A stretch of DNA of 64,000 nucleotides, from positions 14,045 to 78,044 of the forward strand of contig CABUWG010000001.1 in assembly GCA_902495305.1 (NCBI GenBank), read 5' to 3'. The notes below the pieces were generated by a model, which worked only from the letters and a program-made list of their open reading frames with translations, was not told the DNA's origin and ran no database searches. Position 1 is the stretch's first letter. Each line of letters starts with the position of its first letter. This DNA comes from an uncultured Pseudomonadota bacterium. GTDB taxonomy: Bacteria; Pseudomonadota; Alphaproteobacteria; RF32; CAG-239. Position numbers and translations under genes: made by a program. Shown here in pieces: positions 17,287 through 25,477 of the stretch.

Positions 17287-17292
17287 TTTAAT

Positions 17293-17321
17293 AACGCCGG
17301 AATTTTTCCGGCGTTTTTTTT
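17293..17321 (+). terminator. Rho-independent terminator
   Basis: AACGCCGGAA/TTCCGGCGTT with a T8 tail, seven bases after the ATP-grasp gene. Confidence 0.9.
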
Positions 17322-17439
17322 GCCCCCTGCCGAAACTGAGAATTTTCTAAGATTTCACTTGCAAAAATATTATTCTGTAATAAAATTCGCACAGTTAAAA
17401 AGAAGCAATTTCAACAAAAAACAAGAAGAGATTAAAGCC

Positions 17440-18999
17440 ATGGCAGAAAAGTTTTATATTACGACCCCGATCTATTATCCTTCCGGTTCTCCGCACATCG
17501 GCCACTGCTATACCACAGTCGCCTGTGATGCCGTTGCCCGTTACAAACGCGCCAAAGGCTATGACGTCATGTTCCTGACCGGCACGGATGAACACGGCCA
17601 GAAGATAGAAGACAAAGCCGCTGCTGCCGGACTTTCGCCCAAGGCTTATGCTGATCAGGTCGTGGAAGAGTTTAAAAAACTCTGGACTTATATGAACATT
17701 TCTTTTGACCGCTTTGTCCGCACAACGGATGATTATCATATTCAAACCGTGCAATATGTCTTTAAGCAGCTTTATGACAAAGGCTATATTTATAAAGGCG
17801 AATACAAAGGCAAATATTGCAAACCCTGCGAAAGCTTTTGGACCGATTCGCAATTGGTGGACGGCAAATGCCCTGATTGCGGCAGAGACGTCGTCGAAAT
17901 GACGGAGGAAGCGTATTTCTTCAAACTCTCCGCTTTTTCGGACAAACTGCGCGATTTGCTGGAGAACAATAATTTTCTGGAACCTTCCAGCCGTGTGAAT
18001 GAAATGGTCAACAATTTCATCAAACCGGGGCTTGAAGATTTGTGCGTTTCCCGTACCAGCTTCAAATGGGGCGTTCCGGTAACATTTGATGACAAGCATA
18101 TCGTCTATGTCTGGATTGACGCGCTTTCCAACTATATCTCCGCCCTCGGTTTTCATAATGACACCTATCAGGATTATGACAAATACTGGCCGGCGGACGT
18201 TCATGTCATGGCCAAAGAGATTGTGCGCTTCCATGCCCTGATCTGGCCGGCGATTCTGATGGCGCTGGAAATTCCTCTGCCCAAGAAAATTTACGGCCAT
18301 GGCTGGATTACCTTTGGTGACAAGAAAATGAGCAAATCGCTCGGCAACGTGGTTGATCCTTTTGTGCTGGGTGACCGTTACGGTGTTGACGCTTTGCGCT
18401 ATGAAATTTTGCGCGAAATGCCGTTCAGCAGTGACTGCACTTTTGTCAGCGAGCTGTTTTTGCAACGGATTAATACCGACCTTGCCAATAATCTCGGCAA
18501 TCTGGTTTCGCGTACGGTTTCCATGATTCAAAAATATTTTGACGGTCAGCTGCCGGCAGAAAGACAGGCAGATGAATTGGATAAAGAGCTGATTGCGCTG
18601 GCTGAAGAAACGCCGAAAAAGGTTGAGGAAAAAATTGATACAATGCATTTGAGCGATGCGCTGGCCGAAATTTTCAACCTGATTTCCCGCGCCAATAAAT
18701 ACATTGACGAAACCACGCCTTGGGCTTTGGCAAAAGACGAGAGCCGGAGAACCAGACTGGCAACGGTTCTGTACAATCTGCTGGAAACCATTCGTATCAG
18801 CTCGGTCTTGTTGCAGCCGTTTATGCCCAATACCATGCCCGAGGTCTGGAAGAGAATTGGTGCCGGAGACAAAGAAACAGCCTGGCAGACGGTTTATGCT
18901 TTCGGCGGTTTGCCGCAGAATGCCAAAGTGACCGGCGGCGATCCTTTGTTCCCGCGCATAAACATCCCGCAGGAACTCGAATTCTTGTCTGCAATTTAG
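17440..18999 (+). CDS. metG: Methionyl-tRNA synthetase
   Basis: 519 aa. Start ATG 17440 follows AGAAGAG; this puts the class I signature HIGH at residues 19-22 and KMSKS at 296-300. A zinc-knuckle-like insertion YCKPCESFW...CPDCGRD is present. The anticodon-binding helical domain fills residues 370-500. The C-terminal EMAP/tRNA-binding domain found in longer forms is missing, as in many alphaproteobacteria. Charges tRNA-Met in the cytoplasm. Single gene between terminators. Confidence 0.97.
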   Translation: MAEKFYITTPIYYPSGSPHIGHCYTTVACDAVARYKRAKGYDVMFLTGTDEHGQKIEDKAAAAGLSPKAYADQVVEEFKKLWTYMNISFDRFVRTTDDYHIQTVQYVFKQLYDKGYIYKGEYKGKYCKPCESFWTDSQLVDGKCPDCGRDVVEMTEEAYFFKLSAFSDKLRDLLENNNFLEPSSRVNEMVNNFIKPGLEDLCVSRTSFKWGVPVTFDDKHIVYVWIDALSNYISALGFHNDTYQDYDKYWPADVHVMAKEIVRFHALIWPAILMALEIPLPKKIYGHGWITFGDKKMSKSLGNVVDPFVLGDRYGVDALRYEILREMPFSSDCTFVSELFLQRINTDLANNLGNLVSRTVSMIQKYFDGQLPAERQADELDKELIALAEETPKKVEEKIDTMHLSDALAEIFNLISRANKYIDETTPWALAKDESRRTRLATVLYNLLETIRISSVLLQPFMPNTMPEVWKRIGAGDKETAWQTVYAFGGLPQNAKVTGGDPLFPRINIPQELEFLSAI

Positions 19000-19005
19000 T
19001 ATTAT

Positions 19006-19033
19006 CTCCCCGAACATTTCGGGGAGAATTTTT
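19006..19033 (+). terminator. Terminator of metG
   Basis: CTCCCCGAA/TTCGGGGAG hairpin seven bases after the metG stop, followed by AATTTTTC. Confidence 0.88.
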
Positions 19034-19046
19034 CTGAAAGAAGAAA

Positions 19047-19706
19047 ATGGATAACCGTCTGTTGCACCCTTTGAGCCAAAAGCCTTATGTCAGCTGCAAT
19101 CCTGTAACCGGATTGCCTGTGGCTTCCTGTCTGGAAGAATTTTATCCGCTGGCGGCAGGGAGCATCCGTTTGCTGCACCGGACAACCGCCAACCATATTT
19201 CTTCTATAGTCGAAAACGGCCTGATATATAATTCCTCGGCTTTAAACGGTAAAACCGCCCATCCGGACTTGCGGTATAATAATGCCCGCTGTATTGTCCA
19301 TGATGTAACGGAAGAAGGGTTTTGGCAAATGCTGGCAGAAGATAAGTTCAGGTGCGGCTCTACGGCCAATGCCGATATATTGGTTGTGCTGGACGTGCCG
19401 GCAGAAGAGTTTTATCAGTATCATCTGAACCCGCAAAAATCTTATCAAAAATCGGCCGGCGCAGTTATGGGCGGCGTGATTCCCAACCGCTATCTGACCG
19501 GTGTCGTCAAAATCCCAAACCGGGGGACAAATTCGCCGCAATACGGGGCGGAAGACATTGCAGAAGTCAGAAAGCTTGTCGCCTCCCGCATGCCGTTAAA
19601 TATCGAACCGGATAAAAACTGGCGCTGCCTGCTGCAAAAATATGATTTCCAAAATCAGGAAAAGGCCGAAACTGTTCAAATCCTCAGCCGCGGACGGGAA
19701 ATCTAA
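19047..19706 (+). CDS. Hypothetical protein with ADP-ribosyltransferase-like N-terminal pattern
   Basis: 219 aa. Residues 40-60 (IRLLHRTTANHISSIVENGL) resemble the start of DarT/DUF4433-like and other ADP-ribosyltransferase-fold proteins, where 'HRT..N..SI..NGL' forms the first NAD-binding strand and helix. Later parts (ARCIVHDVTEEGF, ILVVLDVPAEEFYQYHL, GAVMGGVIPNRYLTGVV) would be the following strands. The catalytic Glu cannot be assigned safely. No immunity or DarG-like macrodomain partner is adjacent. Unknown function; the fold call is tentative. Confidence 0.6.
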   Translation: MDNRLLHPLSQKPYVSCNPVTGLPVASCLEEFYPLAAGSIRLLHRTTANHISSIVENGLIYNSSALNGKTAHPDLRYNNARCIVHDVTEEGFWQMLAEDKFRCGSTANADILVVLDVPAEEFYQYHLNPQKSYQKSAGAVMGGVIPNRYLTGVVKIPNRGTNSPQYGAEDIAEVRKLVASRMPLNIEPDKNWRCLLQKYDFQNQEKAETVQILSRGREI

Positions 19707-20128
19707 AAACCGCCGACAGAGGTAGGAACATAATTGCCGAAAGCGTCATACCCGTAGTTAATCCGTTCGTTGCCGACAGAAGAGGGAACGTAGTCGCCTT
19801 TGGCATTGTAGCCGTAATCAATTCTGTTGTTTCCTACCGTTGTGGGGACATAATTTCCTTTGGCATTATAACCGTAATCAATTCTGTCATTGCCGATGGC
19901 GGTCGGTACATAGTCGCCTTTGGCATTGTAGCCGTAATCGATTCTGTTGTTTCCTACAGCCGTCGGAACATAATCGCCGCGGGCGTTGTAACCATACTCG
20001 ACCCTTTCGCCGTCAATGGATACCGGTACCCATTCTCCGCGGGCATTATAACCATACTGAATATTTCCGGCGCGGACAGTGGTCGCACTCAAGGCAAAAA
20101 GGAGAATAAAACAACAAAAACGAAGCAT
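19703..20128 (-). CDS. Secreted protein of six 20-residue YGYNAxGxYVP repeats
   Basis: 141 aa from ATG 20128 (GGAGG upstream). After a signal peptide (cleavage near VRA-G) come six perfect-length 20-aa units with the pattern R-I-D-Y-G-Y-N-A-K-G-D-Y-V-P-T-x-V-G-N-x. The DNA is a 60-bp tandem repeat. The regular Tyr/Gly pattern suggests stacked short beta-hairpins in a secreted or surface protein. No catalytic residues. Its end overlaps the convergent gene at 19047-19706 by four bases. Family not recognised. Confidence 0.82.
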   Translation of the reverse strand: MLRFCCFILLFALSATTVRAGNIQYGYNARGEWVPVSIDGERVEYGYNARGDYVPTAVGNNRIDYGYNAKGDYVPTAIGNDRIDYGYNAKGNYVPTTVGNNRIDYGYNAKGDYVPSSVGNERINYGYDAFGNYVPTSVGGF

Positions 20129-20263
20129 AACTGACCTCCACGAAAACATAATAACGGTTATTATAGATTGCCCAAATCATTTGTCAACCGGAGGTTTGGG
20201 AAAAGAAAATAAGAAAATTCCCTCCGGCTTTGTCCGGAGGGAACAAGACAGGATGTAAAAGAA

Positions 20264-20839
20264 TTATTGAATAGTATAGTCATCCTCTTCTTCGGTAATT
20301 ACCACCGTATCATCGTCAGATTGAGCGGGTTTTACTTTTTTGTCGCTGCTGACGGCTTCTTTGGTTGCTTCCCATGCATCGGAAGATTTTTCGGAAATAG
20401 CGTCACCGGCTTTGGAAGCGCCGTCCTTTGTGGCTTCCCATGCATCACTGCTCACTTCTTTGGTCTTATCCCACGCTTTGGCTGAACCTTCTTTGGTTGC
20501 TTCCCAAACGTTATGGCTGGCTTCTTTAGTATTTTCCCAGGCCTTTCCCATGTTATTTTCTGCCATCTTAAATTCTCCTTTTTTTGAATTAAAATTTTTA
20601 AGATTAGATTGTTTTTCCAAATTCTGATTATCATCAGTCTTTTTCTGGGCATCGTTCATAAGGTCATTAGTCTTGTCTTTGACGTCAGAGGCCATGTTTC
20701 CCATTCCGGCTTTTACATCATCAACCACTTCGCCCACCGATTTTGTGTCGTCAATGTGCACGGAAAAGATGCTTTTTCCAACCAGAAAGAGAACGATAAT
20801 GGCAATGATCAGAATAATATATTTTATTATCGTGTTCAT
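20264..20839 (-). CDS. Membrane-anchored LEA/YtxH-like repeat protein
   Basis: 191 aa from ATG 20839 (AAGGAG seven bases upstream). One N-terminal membrane helix (IIKYIILIIAIIVLFLVG) is followed by a long charged helix with 11-residue-like repeats (DVKDKTNDLMNDAQKKTDD, then repeated WEATKE/WDKTKE/WEATKD units) and an acidic tail. The pattern is that of LEA-like or YtxH-type stress proteins that form amphipathic helices along membranes. A MAENNMGKAW start inside is preceded by AAGGAGAA and could give a shorter soluble product (Met at about 20565). Confidence 0.78.
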   Translation of the reverse strand: MNTIIKYIILIIAIIVLFLVGKSIFSVHIDDTKSVGEVVDDVKAGMGNMASDVKDKTNDLMNDAQKKTDDNQNLEKQSNLKNFNSKKGEFKMAENNMGKAWENTKEASHNVWEATKEGSAKAWDKTKEVSSDAWEATKDGASKAGDAISEKSSDAWEATKEAVSSDKKVKPAQSDDDTVVITEEEDDYTIQ

Positions 20840-20924
20840 CGAAGATCTCCTTATTGTTATCACCTCAAGGACTTAATCTCGGATGATTGTCATTTCAATT
20901 CACGAAGATGTAGCAAATAGGCTA

Positions 20925-20952
20925 GAAAAAACCGCCGGTTTTCGGCGGTTTA
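20925..20952 (-). terminator. Terminator of dxs
   Basis: AAACCGCCG/CGGCGGTTT hairpin with an A-run on the left side giving a U tail on the minus strand, directly after dxs. Confidence 0.85.
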
Positions 20953-20957
20953 TAGTA

Positions 20958-22709
20958 TTATCTTAGTTTGAGAATGTCAGAAACTATCAGTTCGGGCGTC
21001 AGATGATAACGCTGATAAAGTTCCTCCGCCGGAATCCTGTCGGTAAATTCCTTGCTTGCGCCGAAATTCAGGACTTTCATGTTATCGGCACCATAAAAAC
21101 GGGCAACTTTTTCGCCAAATCCGCCGTCAAGTTCTCCGCTTTCCAGCGTAATGACAATGTTGTGTTTTTCCTTGAGGGCGTTAAGCAGGTCTTCATCCAG
21201 TCCGGTAAGATAACGCGGGTTGATAAGCGTGGCGTTAATCCCGTGCTCTTTCAGCTTTTCTGCCGTCTTCATCCCAAGAGGAAGGAAGTTTCCGACGGCC
21301 ATGATGGCAACTTCGCAGCCTTCATGCACAACAAGGCTTTTGTTCAGGCGGCCGTAGTCTTTTGCAACGTCGCCGCTTGCATAAATAACTTCGGTCGGAA
21401 CCCGAATGACAACCGGATGCTGCGTTTGTTCAATTCCCCAATCCAGCATGGCAAGGTATTCTTCTTTGCTGGTCGGCGCCAGATAAACAATATTGGGAAT
21501 ATTGGAAATCAGCGGAATATCAAAGCAGCCCAGATGTGTGGCGTCCATACCGGAGATTGCGCCGGAAAAGACCAGAATGACAGCCGGATTGTTGTTAAGG
21601 GCCAAATCTTGCGACAACTGGTCATAAGTACGCTGAATAAAAGAACTCCAAACCATATAAACAGGCTTGCAGCCGCCTTTTGCCAAAGCGGAAGACATCG
21701 CAACGGCATGTTCTTCGGCAATACCGACATCAACATAATTTTGCCCGAGCATTTTTCTTCTGTCTGCCGACAATCCGAAAGCCCCAGGCGTTCCGGCCGT
21801 CAGCACTACAATATTTTTGTCTTTTTGCACTTTGCCGTTCAGGAAATCAAAGGTGATATCGTTGTAGTTTTCAGCATTTCCCAAATCAAGCGTGACTTCG
21901 CCGGACTGAATGTCAAACGGCAAATTCCAATGCCATTTTTCTTTGTTTTCTTCGGCAAATTTATAGCCTTTGCCTTTTTGCGTGTGAATATGGACAACTG
22001 TCGGGCGGTTTGTGTCTTTGACTTCAGACAAGGTTTGAATCAGCTTTTCGGCCGAATTGCCGTCTTCCACATAATGATAATCAAACCCCAGAGCCTTGAA
22101 CATATTGCATTCCGCCTGACCGTTGGTTTGGCGCAGAAGCCGCAGATTGGTGTACAATCCGCCGTGATTTTCGGCAATGGACATTTCATTGTCGTTCACG
22201 ACAATAATAATGTTGCTGTTCAGAACGGTGGCATTGCTGAAACCTTCCAATGCTTCGCCGCCGCTGAGGGAACCGTCGCCGATAACGGCAATAACATTAT
22301 GCTTTTCGCCGCGCAAATCGCGTGCTTTGGCCATGCCGCAGGCCAAACTGACCGATGTCGACGTGTGACCGACAATAAAAAAGTCATGCTCGCTTTCCTG
22401 CGGATTTGTATAACCTGAGATTTTCGCCATGTCAGCATCATTCAAAAAACCGTTTTTCCGGCCGGTTAACAGCTTGTGCGGATAACACTGGTGAGAAACG
22501 TCATAAATAATTTTGTCTTTGGGGGAATTAAAAACATAATGCAAAGCAATCGTAGCCTCGACAATACCGAGGTTGGGACCGACATGGCCGCCGATCTTGC
22601 TGTCACGGTTCAAAATTGCCGCCCTGATTTCTTCTGCCAGAATGTCAAGCTGCGGCAGAGAGAGTTTTTTAACATCTTCGGGACTGTTTATGTTTTCCAA
22701 ATAAGCCAT
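20958..22709 (-). CDS. dxs: 1-deoxy-D-xylulose-5-phosphate synthase (short form)
   Basis: 583 aa, about 40 residues shorter than most DXS. N-terminal thiamine-diphosphate domain has DVSHQCYPHKLLTGR, GHTSTSVSLACGMAKA and GDGSLSGGEALEG, slightly different from the usual GHSSTS and GDGA motifs. The central pyrimidine domain has VGIAEEHAVAMSSALAKGG and the C-terminal transketolase domain NPRYLTGLDEDLL. Joins pyruvate and glyceraldehyde 3-phosphate to start isoprenoid (MEP), thiamine and pyridoxal synthesis. It stands alone and has a MerR-type promoter like the redox operons, so it could be a regulated second DXS or a DXS-like enzyme for another aldehyde. Confidence 0.88.
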   Translation of the reverse strand: MAYLENINSPEDVKKLSLPQLDILAEEIRAAILNRDSKIGGHVGPNLGIVEATIALHYVFNSPKDKIIYDVSHQCYPHKLLTGRKNGFLNDADMAKISGYTNPQESEHDFFIVGHTSTSVSLACGMAKARDLRGEKHNVIAVIGDGSLSGGEALEGFSNATVLNSNIIIVVNDNEMSIAENHGGLYTNLRLLRQTNGQAECNMFKALGFDYHYVEDGNSAEKLIQTLSEVKDTNRPTVVHIHTQKGKGYKFAEENKEKWHWNLPFDIQSGEVTLDLGNAENYNDITFDFLNGKVQKDKNIVVLTAGTPGAFGLSADRRKMLGQNYVDVGIAEEHAVAMSSALAKGGCKPVYMVWSSFIQRTYDQLSQDLALNNNPAVILVFSGAISGMDATHLGCFDIPLISNIPNIVYLAPTSKEEYLAMLDWGIEQTQHPVVIRVPTEVIYASGDVAKDYGRLNKSLVVHEGCEVAIMAVGNFLPLGMKTAEKLKEHGINATLINPRYLTGLDEDLLNALKEKHNIVITLESGELDGGFGEKVARFYGADNMKVLNFGASKEFTDRIPAEELYQRYHLTPELIVSDILKLR

Positions 22710-22751
22710 TTTATTCTCCTTTTATTAAGCTAAAATCCGATTCTGTCTGAC

Positions 22752-22782
22752 AGCATACCCTTTAGAGTTAACTCCAAGTCAA
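22752..22782 (-). promoter_or_regulatory. MerR-type promoter/operator of dxs
   Basis: Minus strand TTGACT, 19-bp spacer, TATGCT; spacer dyad GGAGTTAACTCTAAAG. Same architecture as the sites at 9467-9497 and 14465-14495, 43 bp upstream of the dxs ATG. Confidence 0.78.
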
Positions 22783-22821
22783 TAGGTAAAATAATTTATT
22801 GATAAAATTTTTGATTTGCAG

Positions 22822-24456
22822 TCAGTCAGACAAATGCCTGATTTTATACAAATCATAAAAAAAAGTGCCTCGCCTGAAAGTTTTTAAATACTGCAATTGG
22901 GATATCGCCGACTTATCAATAGGCAGAGCCGGAGGAGGATTGAGTTTCATGGAACGTGTTGATGAACTGTTGGCAACAATCGCATAATCTTCTTGTGCTG
23001 TTTTGAGGGCGGCAATAAATTCTTCATTTTGATCATAGTCTGTAATTTTGACGTAATTAACGTGCCTGAAATCATTGACCAGATTTATAATGTTGAAAAT
23101 TTTCCAGCCGTTGAAAATTATTTTTTTTCCTTTCATATCTGCCAGCAAATCCTCATCTTGTTCAGTTGTTCTGAAGGCATAAGTACTGCGATGATAAAAG
23201 TCGGTCAGGAATACATTGCACAGAATTAAAACCGCCAGAACGTAAAAAGCGGCTCTGCCAGAAAGGCCTGCAGCCAGTAAAAATGACCGGATGCCATATA
23301 TAATAAGAATACATAACGCTGGTATAAGCGGCATAAAATATCTGTCGTCAAAATCCGACATATCCGGACTGATAAAAGCAATCAATACAATATAGGGAAC
23401 AGTATATAAAAACAAAACGAGGGGGGAACGGTTATCTGTTTGAGCAGGATTTTGCCGCAGCTTTACAAAAAAAGTGGCAAGAATAAGGCCGATGATTACT
23501 GCAAAACCGGAAAAATCACTGCTAAACGGCAGAATTTTGGTTATAATCAGATTTGCAATTCTTGTTAAGGATGGTTCAAGATATAACAAGTAATATTCCC
23601 AGTCTTTATCAAGCGTTTCTTCTCCGCGGTAAGAATGCAGCAAAACGTCGGCCGCCGGAAAAAAGAGCAAAAAGAAAGCGGTAACGCTTGCCAGCATTAA
23701 TACGGCATAGAGCGCTGTCAGCCGGATTTTTTTTCTTGTTAAAAGGATAATGCAGGTAAATGCAGCAATAAAAAAGACGGCAATCAATAAATAATAATGC
23801 GTTAAATAGCACAAAAAAGACAGCAAAAAAACAAGGACAGTCTGTCTGACATTCAAAAAGCCGTTTTTCAAAAAGCGGAGATGTTCAAATATCAGCCAGG
23901 TCGTAAGCATGGCTTGTAACATATAAGATCTGATAAAAACAGCCATATTCAGATTAGCCAGAGAAAAGCCGAAAAGTATTACGCACAGATAACAAAGGTT
24001 TTTATCCTCAAAAACGGAGCAGGATATTTTATATAAAAAGAAAATTAAAAAGACAAAAGAAACAATATTAATCGGAAAAGCCGTCCATTTGCTGAAGGTT
24101 TCAGGAAAAAATGACGAGACGGTATGCAGAATGAAATAATAAAACGGAGGATGAACGCCGTCCGCCAGATTAGATACAATCGGCCCGTATTCAAAACCGT
24201 GCCCTGATTTTACCGTCACATAATCATTGAAGAACGCAGCGGGAAACGTGTGGCCGTACAAATGATGCTGGCGGTCTTCCATAAAAGAATCAATGCCGTC
24301 TGCCAGATAAGGCCCTTGCCGGCTGTTGGCGTGGGCAAATGAAAATATTTCATCTCCGTGAAAATCTGTTTTCTGATAAAAATAAAGCGTTATCAGGCAT
24401 AAGTTCAAAAAAACAATCAAAACAAGTTTATAATCGATTTTATGTCCAAACTTCAT
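22822..24456 (-). CDS. GT39/ArnT-like membrane glycosyltransferase
   Basis: 544 aa with about 11 hydrophobic segments. The first luminal loop contains FHGDEIFSFAHAN, the acidic motif of the ArnT/PMT (GT-C fold) family that uses polyprenyl-phosphate sugar donors. It should add a sugar to lipid A, a polysaccharide or a protein on the periplasmic side. Last gene of a four-gene operon (GT2, methyltransferase, GtrA, this), overlapping gtrA by four bases. Acceptor unknown. Confidence 0.85.
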   Translation of the reverse strand: MKFGHKIDYKLVLIVFLNLCLITLYFYQKTDFHGDEIFSFAHANSRQGPYLADGIDSFMEDRQHHLYGHTFPAAFFNDYVTVKSGHGFEYGPIVSNLADGVHPPFYYFILHTVSSFFPETFSKWTAFPINIVSFVFLIFFLYKISCSVFEDKNLCYLCVILFGFSLANLNMAVFIRSYMLQAMLTTWLIFEHLRFLKNGFLNVRQTVLVFLLSFLCYLTHYYLLIAVFFIAAFTCIILLTRKKIRLTALYAVLMLASVTAFFLLFFPAADVLLHSYRGEETLDKDWEYYLLYLEPSLTRIANLIITKILPFSSDFSGFAVIIGLILATFFVKLRQNPAQTDNRSPLVLFLYTVPYIVLIAFISPDMSDFDDRYFMPLIPALCILIIYGIRSFLLAAGLSGRAAFYVLAVLILCNVFLTDFYHRSTYAFRTTEQDEDLLADMKGKKIIFNGWKIFNIINLVNDFRHVNYVKITDYDQNEEFIAALKTAQEDYAIVANSSSTRSMKLNPPPALPIDKSAISQLQYLKTFRRGTFFYDLYKIRHLSD

Positions 24457-24875
24457 AGTTTCTTGCCTTTTTGGTTAAAGATATAATTTTTTCCCAGATA
24501 ATAATTTGCAAGAATAACAATCCCTAAAACAAAATATTTGGAATACAAATCGGAACACCCGAAAAATTCAACCAGCAGAATGACGGACAAATAATCAAAA
24601 ATCCCGCTTCCGCCGCGGCAGATAAAAAACTTTATCGCCTCGGAGGCAGCTTCTTGGGGAGTATGGCAGAAACTGCGGTACACATAAAATTTATTAATAA
24701 AATAAGCATAGATTTTGGCAGAGATAATCGCCGCCAGATTAGCCCAGTAATAACGCATGCCGAATAAAAGCAAGGCTGTATAAAGTGCAACATTTAATAT
24801 GGTGATGCTGAGACCGGCCAGAATATAACGGCCGAATTCCGATTCCAGGATATGCAGTGCTTTTTTTAACATCAT
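24453..24875 (-). CDS. GtrA-family membrane protein
   Basis: 140 aa from ATG 24875, which overlaps the methyltransferase stop as ATGA (a start at 24899 is possible). Four membrane helices with RYILAGLSITILNVALY and FINKFYVYRSF, the usual GtrA/DPMS-flippase-like pattern. Proposed to flip or help handle polyprenyl-linked sugars made by the GT2 enzyme upstream and used by the GT39 enzyme downstream. Confidence 0.87.
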   Translation of the reverse strand: MMLKKALHILESEFGRYILAGLSITILNVALYTALLLFGMRYYWANLAAIISAKIYAYFINKFYVYRSFCHTPQEAASEAIKFFICRGGSGIFDYLSVILLVEFFGCSDLYSKYFVLGIVILANYYLGKNYIFNQKGKKL

Positions 24876-25477
24876 TTTTCTATAAGGGCTATAGTCCATA
24901 CAATACAGTCAAAAACGGTAACTTTTTTATCGGGAAGAATGTGCTTTATAAACTTTTCAAACCCGTGCAAGGTATAATGATTGATATGGTCAGGCGGATT
25001 TCCCAGCCGCAAAATGTTTTTTCCCGAGAGCAGATTTCCTAAACAAAAATACGGCTCTTTGGGAACGGAAACGATAACGTAACTTTGAGCAATCCTGATC
25101 AGTTCCTTGAGGGCGGCTTCCGGATTTTTTAAATGTTCCAGAACTTCGGTTGAACATACCAGCTCAAAGGAATTGTCTCCGGTATCAATGTTATATATGT
25201 TTCCCGTTGAAAAACAAATCCTGTCGGACTGATGCTTTTGGGCATACGCAATCGCCTGAGGACTGGCATCCATGCCGGAAACTTTTGCTCCGTTAATATG
25301 CAAGGCTATCAGGTTGGAAATAAAACCTTCTCCGCAGCCGGCATCAAAAACGGTCGGTTGTTGCAAACCAAGGGAGTTGATAATTTTAAGCAGTTTATGG
25401 TTAAAATATTTCAGCATAAATTTTTTAAGCGGATTGGCCGTCGTATGCTTTTTCAGATTGCCGTCATTATAGGTCAT
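24872..25477 (-). CDS. SAM-dependent methyltransferase (class I)
   Basis: 201 aa from ATG 25477 (GGAG nine bases upstream; ATG 25486 is an alternative). SAM-binding motif I is VFDAGCGEGFISNLIA, followed by SGMDASPQAIAYA and the post-motif FELVCSTEVLEHLKNPEAAL. Typical of UbiE/Methyltransf_11-type enzymes. In this operon it probably modifies the sugar, lipid carrier or acceptor. Start lies within the end of the GT2 gene (frame overlap). Confidence 0.85.
   Translation of the reverse strand: MTYNDGNLKKHTTANPLKKFMLKYFNHKLLKIINSLGLQQPTVFDAGCGEGFISNLIALHINGAKVSGMDASPQAIAYAQKHQSDRICFSTGNIYNIDTGDNSFELVCSTEVLEHLKNPEAALKELIRIAQSYVIVSVPKEPYFCLGNLLSGKNILRLGNPPDHINHYTLHGFEKFIKHILPDKKVTVFDCIVWTIALIEK

Noticed and set aside
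17395..19017. Long open frame (540 codons) on the minus strand over metG
   Set aside because: It mirrors metG, has no recognisable domain and no ribosome site; metG has all catalytic motifs.
19703..20128. 60-bp tandem repeats resembling a CRISPR array
   Set aside because: They are continuous without spacers and encode 20-residue protein repeats behind a signal peptide.
21003..22418. 471-codon open frame opposite dxs
   Set aside because: Antisense shadow of a conserved enzyme gene, with no family resemblance.
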